Assembly (NCBI GenBank): GCA_022827165.1
Contig: JAJDTN010000272.1
Location: forward strand, 1 to 6,563
Direction: 5' to 3'
DNA from: Candidatus Latescibacterota bacterium
Lineage (GTDB): Bacteria > Latescibacterota > UBA2968 > UBA8231
Length of the DNA: 6,563 nt
Both the position numbers and the translations under genes were made by a program. This document shows positions 1 to 6,563 of the stretch, one piece after another (the stretch's first letter is position 1; every line of letters starts with the position of its first letter). The notes under the pieces were generated by a model. That model was given only the letters and a program-made list of their open reading frames with translations, searched no databases and was not told where the DNA came from.

Positions 1-3000
1 GGTGCCGGAGATGCGCTGCAGGAACTCCTCGATCAGCTCCTGGGCCGGGGCGCCCTCGTCGAAGCGGATGGCCACGGACCGCAGGTCGCCGAAGGCGACC
101 TTCAGCGTCTCGTAGGGCAGGATGAGCACGTTGGCGGGGTCCAGGTGGACGAAGGGCCGCACCTCTTGCGCCTCCTCCTCCTCTTGCACCGTCATCTGCG
201 GCCCCTCCATGGGACCCAGGGCCTGCATGCTCGACAGCTGGAAGTCCGCCGGACTGAGGGGCTCGTCGTCCAGATCCCGCACTTCGTCAAAGGCATCGGC
301 GGAGAAGATTCCGGCCACGGTCAGCCTCTTGCCGAAGACCTGCACCTCGGCCCGGCCTACTTCTCCGGGGTCGATACCCAGACCTTCCGCCATGCCCTCC
401 GAGATCAGGCAGGTCGACTCGCCGCCACCCTCGAACCAGCTCCCCGCCGCAAGGGTCGAGGCCAGTCCGGTCACCCGCTGCTCCTCGGAGGTGAGGCCAA
501 GGAGACCGGTGGCGCGCACCATCCGGCCGTCGCGCCGGATCTCCGTGTACTTCTTCTCCTCGTCGTCGTAGGTGATATACCAGTTCCGCGGTACCACGAG
601 GCCGTGCTCCTCGAAGTGGGAGCGGGCGTACTCGAGGGTGGTCTCCGGCAGGGAGCTCCAGCCGCGGTCGCGGATCAGGGCCCCCGTGTAGGCCCCTTCG
701 TGGCGGAGGGGAAAGACGAAGTACCACACCTCGGGCCGGACGGAGGTGAAGGAGAGGACGGTGAAGGTGAGCAAGGTCAGGGTGAGCAGGGTCAGTCCGG
801 TGCGCAGCCTGCGCCTGCGCATGTTGGAGATGCCGAGCATGAAGGCGGCGTAGGCGGCGCTGACGCGGCTGATGTCGGTCTCGTGGACCTTGGCCCTCTC
901 GGCCTGGTACTCCTTGATGAACCGGTTGAACCGGCTCGATACCATGCCCAGCACGAAGACGGCCATGGCCATGATGAAGAAGGCGAGGAGGATGATCAGG
1001 GGGTGGGCGATGTCGAAGGCCGGATGGACCTGGGAGATCAGGATCCACACGATCAGCAGGAGGACGGAGAACCCCCCGATCTGCCAGCGGATGTCGGATG
1101 CGGCGAAGAGCAGGCGCTCCCCGAAGAAGGCGGTGGGCACCACCAGGGCCAGGAAGAAGACGATGCCCTTGATCACGTCGTTGAGGGTGGCCTTCACCTG
1201 GGGATAGGCCTTCAACGTCACCCCCAGGCCGGAGCGGACCTCGGCGACGTAGTCCCGCCAGCGCCCCTCCCGCAGCGAGTCCTCGGCCCTGGCGAGGAAC
1301 CGGCGGCCGGCCTCGTGGAGGCGGGTGATGCGCTGGTTCTCGATGGCGTGGGAGCGCATCGTGGCCAGGCGGGCCTCGTTGAGCCTCCAGGTGTCGCGCA
1401 GGGCGAACAACTCCGAGGGCAGCAGGTCGTCCACCGCCAGGTCGTACCCCGCGCCCTTGGCCTCCTGCTCCGACGTGCCCCCCGGGCTGTTGATCAGCAG
1501 CATGTCGCCGAAGAGCATCTTCACGCGGGGATCCTCGACGGCCGCCTCCTGGGGCGCGAAGACGACGCAGAGGTTGCTGCTCAGGGTGCGGCCGAAGGCG
1601 TAGCCGAACTGGCGGGGCGCGATGCCGCCGCTGCCGAGCATCGTCAGGGTGGACAGCCCCACCAGCTGGTTGGGATGGGTCAGCCCGAAGAGGGTCCTCT
1701 GCATGCTCGGGAAGACTACGAGGGGCTTGCTGTCCTTGTTCCAGCGGATGCTCCAGTTCATGCGGCCGCTGGCCAGGGGCTTGCCGTGGTGCTTCTGGCC
1801 GCGCTCGCTCAGGTCCGGAGCGTAGACGACCTCCCCTGTCTCCCGGTCGAGGACATAGGCCACCACCGTGGTTGCGCCGACCACCAGTCCCGACACGGTG
1901 ACGTCGCCCAACTCGTCTGTCAGGTAGGCCCGGCTCATGTTCAGGCCTTTGTGCATTCCCCATCCCACCATCACCAGGGCGTCGGCCACGGGCCGGTCGG
2001 GGATCTGGCTGCGGCGCGGGAAGGCCCGCACGCGAACGGTGTGGCTGCGCAGCTGGTCCTTGAGCACGGGGCCGAAGTCCTCCAGACCCTTGAACAGGTC
2101 GGGGTCGTCGAAGGACCGGGACAGCACGCCCTTGAGGAAGCGGGACTGGCTCCGGAGGTTGCCAAGGTTCATCCGGCCCGGCGTGTCGAGGGGGGTGGCC
2201 AGGGGGAAACGGGCGTCGTGGGCGGTGACGAAGGAGAGGGCCACCTGTCCGGCGAGCATGGCCATGCGGGTGTCGACGATAGCACCGTCGGGGACGAAAG
2301 TGGACCAGTCCATCCCCCGGATGGGAGAGATGCCGTTGAGCAGCAGCGGCTCTCCCCGCCGTCCGAGCTCGGCGGCCGTCTCCTCGGCGTACCGGGTGTA
2401 GCGCCGCCCGAAGGGGACGTAGAACCGCTTGAGGTCGAAGCTGGTGGTGTTGTTCCATATCGCCACCTGGTCGGTCTTTGTGGACAGGTCGAGACCGAGG
2501 TAGAGATCGACGGCCATCGAGTCGGTGAAAGGGGCGTGGAAGTCCGACTTGCGGGTGTGGCTTTCGACGAAGTCGACGATCCCCGCCTGGTCCTGGAAGT
2601 GGGAGCCGGTGAGCAGGAGAACCACCGTCCGTGCGGGCGGATGGTCGCGCAGATGGCGGGCCAGCTCCAGCATCGCCGCGGCGCCGCTGGAAGCCTCGGC
2701 CGAGGGCGCCAGGGAGGGCGCGATCGAGGTCCCGTCGTAGTAGCTCTGAACGACGATCCGCTGCCGCGCCAGGGCCGTGTCGGCGCCGGTGATCTCCACC
2801 CAGAGGTTGGCGCAGGGGCGCTCGATCCAGTCCATCCGGCTGTGCAGGCGGACGCCGATCTCGGCTCCCCCCTCCAGTCTTCGCCGGAGCTGCCGCCCCG
2901 CCTCCGCGCCGACCCAGAACCGCGGCACATCGACGGGAACGATGAGGCTCTTGTCCTCGGTCTGGGGGTAGGAAGTCTCCGCCGGCTCGATGAAGATCAC

Positions 3001-3513
3001 CGCCCTGGCGCCGAGCGCCGCCAGCCGCACCCAGCGGTCCCAGGTGTTGAACTCCATCAGGACTACGCGGCCGTGCAGCTGCCGGCCCTCGAAGTCGGTG
3101 TACTCGCCGTTGCCGACCCAGGTGAGCTGGCCCTCCAGGCCTTCGGGCGGGGTCGTCGTCGTGCGCGGGCCGTTCGGCCACAACCCGTGCATGTCGAACT
3201 CCTCACCGGTGTCGACGACCTCCAGGCGGCTGCGGCCGCCCAGCTCCACCGGCACGGTGATCGGGAAGGTCTCCCTGTGCACGGAGCCCAGGTCGAGGGC
3301 CGCCAGCTGGCGCTCGATCCAGTCCCCGGCGCGCCGGGCCCCCTCGTGGCCGCTGATGCGGGAGCCGAGGCCGGAGAGGTACTCCACGCTCGCCCGCAGA
3401 CGCTCCCCCTCGTCGGCGATGGCCCACAGGTCGGGGCCGTCGGCAAAGGCCGCGGCAGACAGCAGCAGCCAGGCGGTGAGCGCCCGGGCAGGTCGGAAGA
3501 GGGATCCCGTCAT
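1..3513 (-). CDS. Large FtsX/MacB-type ABC permease with degenerate M28 peptidase-like ectodomain, C-terminus missing
   Basis: The frame is open from the ATG at 3513-3511 to the left edge (1171 codons, no stop), so the C-terminus lies outside the window. Seen in order: a hydrophobic N-terminal segment (residues 12-24) with a possible AFA/D cleavage site; an M28-like domain (about 45-431) opening with a GSRISGHEG motif and holding a PA-like insert (about 145-225); a carboxypeptidase-regulatory-like beta domain (about 492-575); three helices (about 779-858); a basic loop with RRRRLR at 899-904; a helix at 904-925 typical of FtsX permease TM1; and the start of a MacB-like periplasmic domain from 926. 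The arginines before TM1 fit the positive-inside rule. In FtsX-family proteins three more helices should follow the MacB-like domain. The start overlaps the upstream stop (ATGA) and has only a weak Shine-Dalgarno, so translation is probably coupled. The family usually works with a separate ATPase, which is not visible here. The substrate is unknown. Assignment to the FtsX superfamily is firm; the M28 domain is clear as a fold but not as an enzyme. Confidence 0.88.
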   Translation of the reverse strand, partial: MTGSLFRPARALTAWLLLSAAAFADGPDLWAIADEGERLRASVEYLSGLGSRISGHEGARRAGDWIERQLAALDLGSVHRETFPITVPVELGGRSRLEVVDTGEEFDMHGLWPNGPRTTTTPPEGLEGQLTWVGNGEYTDFEGRQLHGRVVLMEFNTWDRWVRLAALGARAVIFIEPAETSYPQTEDKSLIVPVDVPRFWVGAEAGRQLRRRLEGGAEIGVRLHSRMDWIERPCANLWVEITGADTALARQRIVVQSYYDGTSIAPSLAPSAEASSGAAAMLELARHLRDHPPARTVVLLLTGSHFQDQAGIVDFVESHTRKSDFHAPFTDSMAVDLYLGLDLSTKTDQVAIWNNTTSFDLKRFYVPFGRRYTRYAEETAAELGRRGEPLLLNGISPIRGMDWSTFVPDGAIVDTRMAMLAGQVALSFVTAHDARFPLATPLDTPGRMNLGNLRSQSRFLKGVLSRSFDDPDLFKGLEDFGPVLKDQLRSHTVRVRAFPRRSQIPDRPVADALVMVGWGMHKGLNMSRAYLTDELGDVTVSGLVVGATTVVAYVLDRETGEVVYAPDLSERGQKHHGKPLASGRMNWSIRWNKDSKPLVVFPSMQRTLFGLTHPNQLVGLSTLTMLGSGGIAPRQFGYAFGRTLSSNLCVVFAPQEAAVEDPRVKMLFGDMLLINSPGGTSEQEAKGAGYDLAVDDLLPSELFALRDTWRLNEARLATMRSHAIENQRITRLHEAGRRFLARAEDSLREGRWRDYVAEVRSGLGVTLKAYPQVKATLNDVIKGIVFFLALVVPTAFFGERLLFAASDIRWQIGGFSVLLLIVWILISQVHPAFDIAHPLIILLAFFIMAMAVFVLGMVSSRFNRFIKEYQAERAKVHETDISRVSAAYAAFMLGISNMRRRRLRTGLTLLTLTLLTFTVLSFTSVRPEVWYFVFPLRHEGAYTGALIRDRGWSSLPETTLEYARSHFEEHGLVVPRNWYITYDDEEKKYTEIRRDGRMVRATGLLGLTSEEQRVTGLASTLAAGSWFEGGGESTCLISEGMAEGLGIDPGEVGRAEVQVFGKRLTVAGIFSADAFDEVRDLDDEPLSPADFQLSSMQALGPMEGPQMTVQEEEEAQEVRPFVHLDPANVLILPYETLKVAFGDLRSVAIRFDEGAPAQELIEEFLQRISGT
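1789..2040 (-). other. Carboxypeptidase-regulatory-like / Ig-like beta domain
   Basis: This is a domain within the large permease gene, about residues 492-575. It alternates short beta strands and turns in the usual pattern: RVRAFPRR, then PDRPVADALVMV, then a TDELGDVTVSGL segment, then TTVVAYVLD and a tail with GEVVYAPD. The 'T-D-x-x-G-x-V-x-V-x-G-L' signature is common in carboxypeptidase regulatory-like domains, which act as small binding or spacer modules in secreted and envelope proteins. It sits between the M28-like domain and the first helix cluster, so it should lie on the extracytoplasmic side. The assignment rests on pattern alone. Confidence 0.5.
2221..3441 (-). other. M28-like domain lacking the catalytic and zinc-binding residues
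   Basis: This is a domain within the large permease gene, residues 25-431. The M28 landmarks can be followed but are altered. The HxD motif reads YYD (Y258, D260). The GANDNASG-type motif reads PSAEASSG, with E273 in the aspartate position. The EE pair (general base plus ligand) reads HF (305-306). The later aspartate is probably kept as D342. The final SDHxxF motif reads MDWSTF, with W403 replacing the histidine. By this hand alignment four of five metal ligands and the catalytic glutamate are changed, while scaffold motifs such as SSGAAAMLELAR remain. I infer a non-hydrolytic binding or structural domain exposed outside the inner membrane. Placement of E273 and D342 is the least certain part. 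Confidence 0.75.
3510..3513 (-). promoter_or_regulatory. ATGA stop/start overlap coupling two genes
   Basis: Read on the minus strand, the four bases hold the ATG of the large permease gene and the TGA of the preceding membrane-protein gene. Only a weak GAG is present upstream, about 2 bases from the ATG. Re-initiation or coupled translation is therefore the likely route, which would tie the permease level to that of its upstream partner. Confidence 0.7.
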
Positions 3514-4329
3514 ATCTCGTAAAGGTAGTTCCCCACAGCCCCTGCGAAGTAGTCGATCACCAGCCAGCCTCCACTGCACAGGACCTGGCCGCTGATCAGG
3601 CCGAGAAAGAAGGGCTGGCTGCGGTTGAAGGCGGTGGCGCCGCCGTAGCGCAGGACGGCTCGTTTGACGACCCAGGCCGCGAAGACGTTGAACCAGAGAC
3701 GGTTCATCATGGGGGTGGCGGCCACGGGAAGACCGATGGGATGGACGGGCCACCAGGGAAGGCGCTGGCGCAGCCACATGAGGATGACCATGGCGCCGGC
3801 CCCGCTGCCGAAGAAGCCCAGCCCGGGCCAGTACGTCCCCTGGGGCTCCATGTTGCGCAGGGCCGCACCGTAGGCGTACCTGGGCAGCCCCTGGAAGAAC
3901 CAGCCGTTCAGGTTGAGGGCCCCGTGGAGATAGGCCATGTGAAAGATCATCCACATGGAGCCGGCGGCGCCGATGAAGAGGGCGGCGATCATGGCCCAGA
4001 ACACGGTGCGGCGGTTCCGGGGCTCCATCTCCTCGATCATCTTGAGGGCGTTGGAGGCGGTGCCCATGACGAAGACACGGATGTCGGCGGCCCAGACGTG
4101 GGCCAGGGAGAGGTTCACCACCCCCGCGGGGCCGATCAGGGAGGAACCGACTCCCTGCACCACGAGGTCGCCGGCGATCATCGGCCCGCGGACGACCGCC
4201 AGCCCGGCCTCGGCCACGACCCGCGTGATTCCGATGAAGATCAGGACCGCCACCAGGATGAAGAGCAGGGCCACCCACAGGGGCGTCCCCATGTACCACA
4301 GCCAAGCCGTCATGACGGCGGTGCCTCCC
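3510..4329 (-). repeat. Diverged direct repeat, copy 2 (3' part of the complete paralogue)
   Basis: This segment matches 5679-6498 at a constant offset of 2169 bases with no insertions or deletions at the protein level. Exact patches are easy to see, for example GATGGGATGGACGGGCCACC at 3735 and again at 5904. The repeat comes from tandem gene duplication and is not a mobile element. No terminal inverted repeats or transposase genes flank it. Confidence 0.85.
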
Positions 4330-5663
4330 AGGGCTCCGGCCACGGCGCCCCGGTAGGACAGGATCTCGTCGTCGTCCCTGACCTCGGGCGCCTGTCCAAT
4401 GGCCTTGAGCAGCACTCGCCGCCAGTGCTCGCGGCCCACCCACAGGACGCCGATCACCATGGCCAGCAGCGCCCCCACCCCCTGGTACCCGAGAAAGGGG
4501 TAGTCGGAGACGCCGAGGCCGATCTTCTGCGATGACTGCACCCCCGTGAGGATGAGCACCTGCTTCTCCAGGGTGGAGAGAAGATGGAAGACCCAGATGC
4601 CGGCGGCGATGTTGGCGTTGATGAAGTAGGAGAACCCGAGGACGGCGAAGTTGACGCTCAGATGCAGGGTCTGGCGGCCGATGAAGGGCAGATGCCACTC
4701 CAGGCGCGTCGTGGGCACGGGCACCTCATAGAACTTGAGGCCCCGCACGCTGCCCTGGAGCAGGGGCAGGGCCGCTCCCAGCCACATGACGGGCTGCTTG
4801 AAGAAGCCGTTCACCGCCCGGTCGGCGTGCTCCGACCGGATCATGGAGAGGCCCACCTGGGCGATCGGGTAGGCCAGTCGCTCGCGCTCCATCCACTGGC
4901 GGCGAAGGATCACCGCCACCGAGACCATCATCACGTAGAGGGCCAGCAGGAAGATCCCCCACCACAGGAGAGGCTCCACCCACGAGGCGTATGGAATCGC
5001 CTCCTCCGGACCGAGGCCCTCGTAGAACAGACGGCTGTCCGTGCCGTCGTTCACCATCACCCGCTCCGGCAGGTGGGGAAAGAGCTTCTCGGCCCAGCGG
5101 TTCTCCGGGGTGGCGAAGTAGTAGATCGCCGTGATGATCGGCAGGATCTGCTCGGTCAGGCCCATGGTGCACAGGGCGGAGACGATGAGCAGCATGGCGT
5201 AGACAAGGACCAGCTCGGAGCGGTTGAGGGCGAGGCTGCCGCCGCGCAGCACCACGGGCAGGTTGAGCCAGGTGGTCAGCACCAGGAAGGTGGCCATCAT
5301 CAGGCCCGGGGAGTGGTAGTCGAGGTCGGCGATGACCGGCCGGTAGACGACCAGCCAGGCCGCGGTCGCCGAGAGGGCGAGACCGAGAGCCACGGGAGGT
5401 TGCCGGGCGAGCTTGAAGGCGCAGTTGAGAAGGCCGATGAGAAAGAGGAAGAGGAAGATCGCCCCCGGGGTGCTGAAGTCCATGGCCATGAAGGACCCGC
5501 GGAGGATCATGTTGCCGTAGGGGGCGCCCACGGCGAGGAAGAAGGAGAGGAAGCCGCCCACCCAGAGAGCGCGGAAGGAGAGGCGCTCACCGCTGTCCCC
5601 CAGGGCGCGGTCCCGGCGCGCCGCCAGGTGGTCGCCGTACTCCTGTGGGATGGCTCTATTCAC
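3510..5663 (-). CDS. Polytopic membrane protein, DUF6785/DUF6784 type, complete
   Basis: A complete 717-residue protein starting at GTG 5663-5661 and ending in TGA 3512-3510. About 14 or more hydrophobic segments can be picked out, for example 31-50, 66-85, 90-108, 119-139, 149-168, 228-253, 335-357, 394-411, 438-480, 552-577, 612-631 and 684-706. A hydrophilic stretch at about 183-227 probably forms an extracytoplasmic loop. WMERERLAYPIAQV (257-270), after a long helix, and the GP-rich second half resemble the DUF6785 (N-terminal) and DUF6784 (C-terminal) families from memory. These families may be distant relatives of OPT oligopeptide transporters, but no substrate is established. No alternative start codon precedes the first helix, and the upstream gene stops 15 bases earlier, so the GTG start is well supported. 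The gene is the second of two tandem paralogues. Its stop overlaps the start of the large permease gene, which suggests coordinated production. Confidence 0.87.
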   Translation of the reverse strand: MNRAIPQEYGDHLAARRDRALGDSGERLSFRALWVGGFLSFFLAVGAPYGNMILRGSFMAMDFSTPGAIFLFLFLIGLLNCAFKLARQPPVALGLALSATAAWLVVYRPVIADLDYHSPGLMMATFLVLTTWLNLPVVLRGGSLALNRSELVLVYAMLLIVSALCTMGLTEQILPIITAIYYFATPENRWAEKLFPHLPERVMVNDGTDSRLFYEGLGPEEAIPYASWVEPLLWWGIFLLALYVMMVSVAVILRRQWMERERLAYPIAQVGLSMIRSEHADRAVNGFFKQPVMWLGAALPLLQGSVRGLKFYEVPVPTTRLEWHLPFIGRQTLHLSVNFAVLGFSYFINANIAAGIWVFHLLSTLEKQVLILTGVQSSQKIGLGVSDYPFLGYQGVGALLAMVIGVLWVGREHWRRVLLKAIGQAPEVRDDDEILSYRGAVAGALGGTAVMTAWLWYMGTPLWVALLFILVAVLIFIGITRVVAEAGLAVVRGPMIAGDLVVQGVGSSLIGPAGVVNLSLAHVWAADIRVFVMGTASNALKMIEEMEPRNRRTVFWAMIAALFIGAAGSMWMIFHMAYLHGALNLNGWFFQGLPRYAYGAALRNMEPQGTYWPGLGFFGSGAGAMVILMWLRQRLPWWPVHPIGLPVAATPMMNRLWFNVFAAWVVKRAVLRYGGATAFNRSQPFFLGLISGQVLCSGGWLVIDYFAGAVGNYLYEI

Positions 5664-5675
5664 CGGCCCTCGCTG

Positions 5676-5680
5676 CCCTC
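5676..5680 (-). promoter_or_regulatory. Probable ribosome binding site for the complete DUF6785/6784 gene
   Basis: Read on the minus strand, GAGGG overlaps the TGA stop of the upstream paralogue and lies 12 bases before the GTG start at 5663. A second GAGGG at 5671-5667 is only 3 bases from the start, which is too close to be ideal. Either would suit a gene translated by ribosomes finishing the upstream copy. The short 15-base gap leaves no room for a separate promoter. Confidence 0.45.
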
Positions 5681-6498
5681 ATATCCAGAAGAGTGAGTTC
5701 CCCACCTTGCCGGTGAAGTAGTCGATCACCAGCCACAGGCCGTTGCACAGAACCTGGCCGGCGATCAGCCCCAGGAAGAAGTGCTGACTGCCCTGGTAGG
5801 CATTGGCGCCGCCGTAACGCAGGATCGCGCGCTTGATGAGCCACGCCAGGAAGACGTTGAACCAGACGTAGTTCATCAGGCTGTTGGCGCCGATGGGAAA
5901 GCCGATGGGATGGACGGGCCACCAGGGCAGGCGCTGGCGCAGCCACATCATGGCCACCATCGCCCCGGCGCCGCCGCCGAAGAAGCCGAGGCCCGGCCAG
6001 TAGGTTCCCTCGGGCTCGATGTTGCGCAAGGCCGCGTCGTATGCGGTCCGGGGCAGGCCCTGGAAGAACCAGCTCGCCAGGTTGATGCCCCCGTGCCGGT
6101 AGGCCATGTGGAAGATCATCCACAGGGAGCCGGCGGCACCGATGAACAGGGCCGCGATCATCGCCCAGAACACGATGCGCCGGTTCGAGGGCTCCATCTC
6201 CTCGATCATCTTCAGGGCGTTGGAGGCCGTGGCCATGACGAAGACGCGGATGTCGGCGGCCCAGATGTAGGTGAGGGAGAGGTTCATCACCCCCGCGGGG
6301 CCGACCAGGGAGGAGCCCATGCCCTGCACCAGCAGCTCGCTTGCGATCATCGGCGCGCGGATGGCCGCCAGGCCGGCCTCGGTCACGATGCGGGTGATGC
6401 CGACGAAGATCAGGATCGCCAGAACGACGAAGAGCAGGGCCACCCACAGGGGGGTTCCCATGAACCACAGCCAGGCCGCCATGGCGCCCGTGCCCCCC
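5679..6498 (-). repeat. Diverged direct repeat, copy 1 (3' part of the truncated paralogue)
   Basis: Partner of 3510-4329. The match stops where the poly-C tract begins, near 6503. The full duplication unit should be about 2.17 kb, the distance between equivalent positions, so most of the first copy lies beyond the right edge. Confidence 0.85.
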
Positions 6499-6563
6499 AC
6501 GGCCCCCCCCCCCCCCCCCCCGGTGGGGGGGTTATCGGCGGCGGCGCGGGAGGAGGGGGGCCC
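5679..6563 (-). CDS. DUF6784-type membrane protein, C-terminal part only (paralogue of the next gene)
   Basis: The stop is TGA at 5681-5679, and the frame is open to the right edge, so the N-terminal portion is missing. Residues encoded by 5682-6500 align without gaps to residues 445-717 of the downstream protein, with about 208 of 273 identical. Shared invariant blocks include WAADIRVFVM, TASNALKMIEEMEP, VFWAMIAALFIGAAGS, GTYWPGLGFFG and MWLRQRLPWWPVHPIG. The GTG at 6500 could be read as a start, but the paralogue continues for 444 residues upstream of this point, so it is an internal valine codon. Upstream of about 6503 the translation turns into a glycine run and a Pro/Ala stretch with no match to the paralogue, so that end is not trusted. 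The function is as uncertain as for the complete copy. Confidence 0.85.
   Translation of the reverse strand, partial: GPPSSRAAADNPPTGGGGGGAVGGTGAMAAWLWFMGTPLWVALLFVVLAILIFVGITRIVTEAGLAAIRAPMIASELLVQGMGSSLVGPAGVMNLSLTYIWAADIRVFVMATASNALKMIEEMEPSNRRIVFWAMIAALFIGAAGSLWMIFHMAYRHGGINLASWFFQGLPRTAYDAALRNIEPEGTYWPGLGFFGGGAGAMVAMMWLRQRLPWWPVHPIGFPIGANSLMNYVWFNVFLAWLIKRAILRYGGANAYQGSQHFFLGLIAGQVLCNGLWLVIDYFTGKVGNSLFWI
6503..6563. other. Low-complexity poly-C / poly-G contig end, probably artefact
   Basis: The stretch has 19 consecutive C (6503-6521), then GGT, a run of seven G, and a G-rich tail ending in six G and CCC. At the equivalent place the paralogue (about 4334 onward) has ordinary mixed coding sequence. 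Homology is lost exactly at the start of the C run although the frame stays open. This is best read as sequencing or assembly noise at a contig end. Confidence 0.75.

Noticed and set aside
172..183. A CTC trinucleotide run coding for four glutamates in the MacB-like domain.
   Set aside because: It is only four codons long, within a normally acidic loop. It is too short to treat as a repeat or regulatory site.
287..3181. A 964-codon open frame on the minus strand in a different phase.
   Set aside because: Its product is Pro/Arg/Gly/His-rich and low in complexity, with no recognisable fold. It overlaps completely with the phase beginning at 3513, which is well supported.
145..3522. A 1125-codon open frame on the plus strand antisense to the large permease gene.
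   Set aside because: Its translation is rich in Gly, Glu, His and Gln, with no hydrophobic or domain structure. It arises because a high-GC gene on the other strand rarely makes stops. The minus-strand frame through the same bases shows clear M28 and FtsX motifs.
4584..5696. A 370-codon plus-strand open frame, with others such as 3741-4535, opposite the DUF6785/6784 gene.
   Set aside because: These are highly charged, Gly/Glu/His-rich shadows of the membrane-protein gene, without homology or ribosome binding sites.
5656..6468. A 270-codon minus-strand frame overlapping the truncated paralogue.
   Set aside because: It is a shifted phase of the paralogue. The phase ending at 5679 is about 76% identical to the complete protein, and this one is Arg/Pro-rich noise.
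6503..6521. The poly-C run as a phase-variable homopolymer inside a membrane-protein gene.
   Set aside because: It lies at the very window end and is followed by more low-complexity G, and homology does not resume beyond it. An artefact explains it better than slipped-strand switching.

Overview
The window is high-GC bacterial DNA (about two thirds G+C by eye). It is occupied almost end to end by three genes, all on the minus strand and tightly packed, so it looks like one operon read from right to left. Both outer genes are cut by the window edges. No RNA genes, insertion sequences, CRISPR arrays, terminators or recognisable promoters were seen. No stretch of 300 bases lacks a gene. The large coding capacity on the plus strand is antisense shadow of the real genes. 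Lineage is uncertain. The protein families recall Planctomycetota-like or other little-cultured, envelope-rich Gram-negative bacteria, and the sequence looks like a metagenomic contig.

Right part (5679-6563): the C-terminal 274 or so codons of a multi-pass membrane protein of the DUF6785/DUF6784 type. The last ~60 bases of the window (a run of 19 C followed by G-rich sequence) do not match the paralogue and look like contig-end sequencing or assembly noise. Middle (3510-5663): a complete 717-residue paralogue. The two copies align without a gap over the final 273 residues at about 76% identity, so this is an old tandem duplication. They are separated by only 15 bases and lie in the same reading frame.

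Left part (1-3513): at least 1171 codons of one very large protein. It starts in a 4-base ATGA overlap with the middle gene and is still open at the left edge. In order it carries an N-terminal signal or membrane segment, an M28 aminopeptidase-like domain, a carboxypeptidase-regulatory-like beta domain, three membrane helices, a basic cytoplasmic loop, an FtsX/MacB-type first helix, and the start of a MacB-like extracytoplasmic domain. The M28-like domain has lost nearly all its expected zinc ligands and its catalytic glutamate, so it is probably a non-catalytic binding domain.

Taken together, the operon encodes two related polytopic membrane proteins of unknown substrate, translationally coupled to a large FtsX-family ABC permease with a pseudo-peptidase ectodomain. 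No ATPase is visible. An ABC ATP-binding gene would be expected just beyond the left edge (inference). The likely theme is envelope transport or export of peptides, lipids or a polymer, but nothing in the window fixes the substrate.
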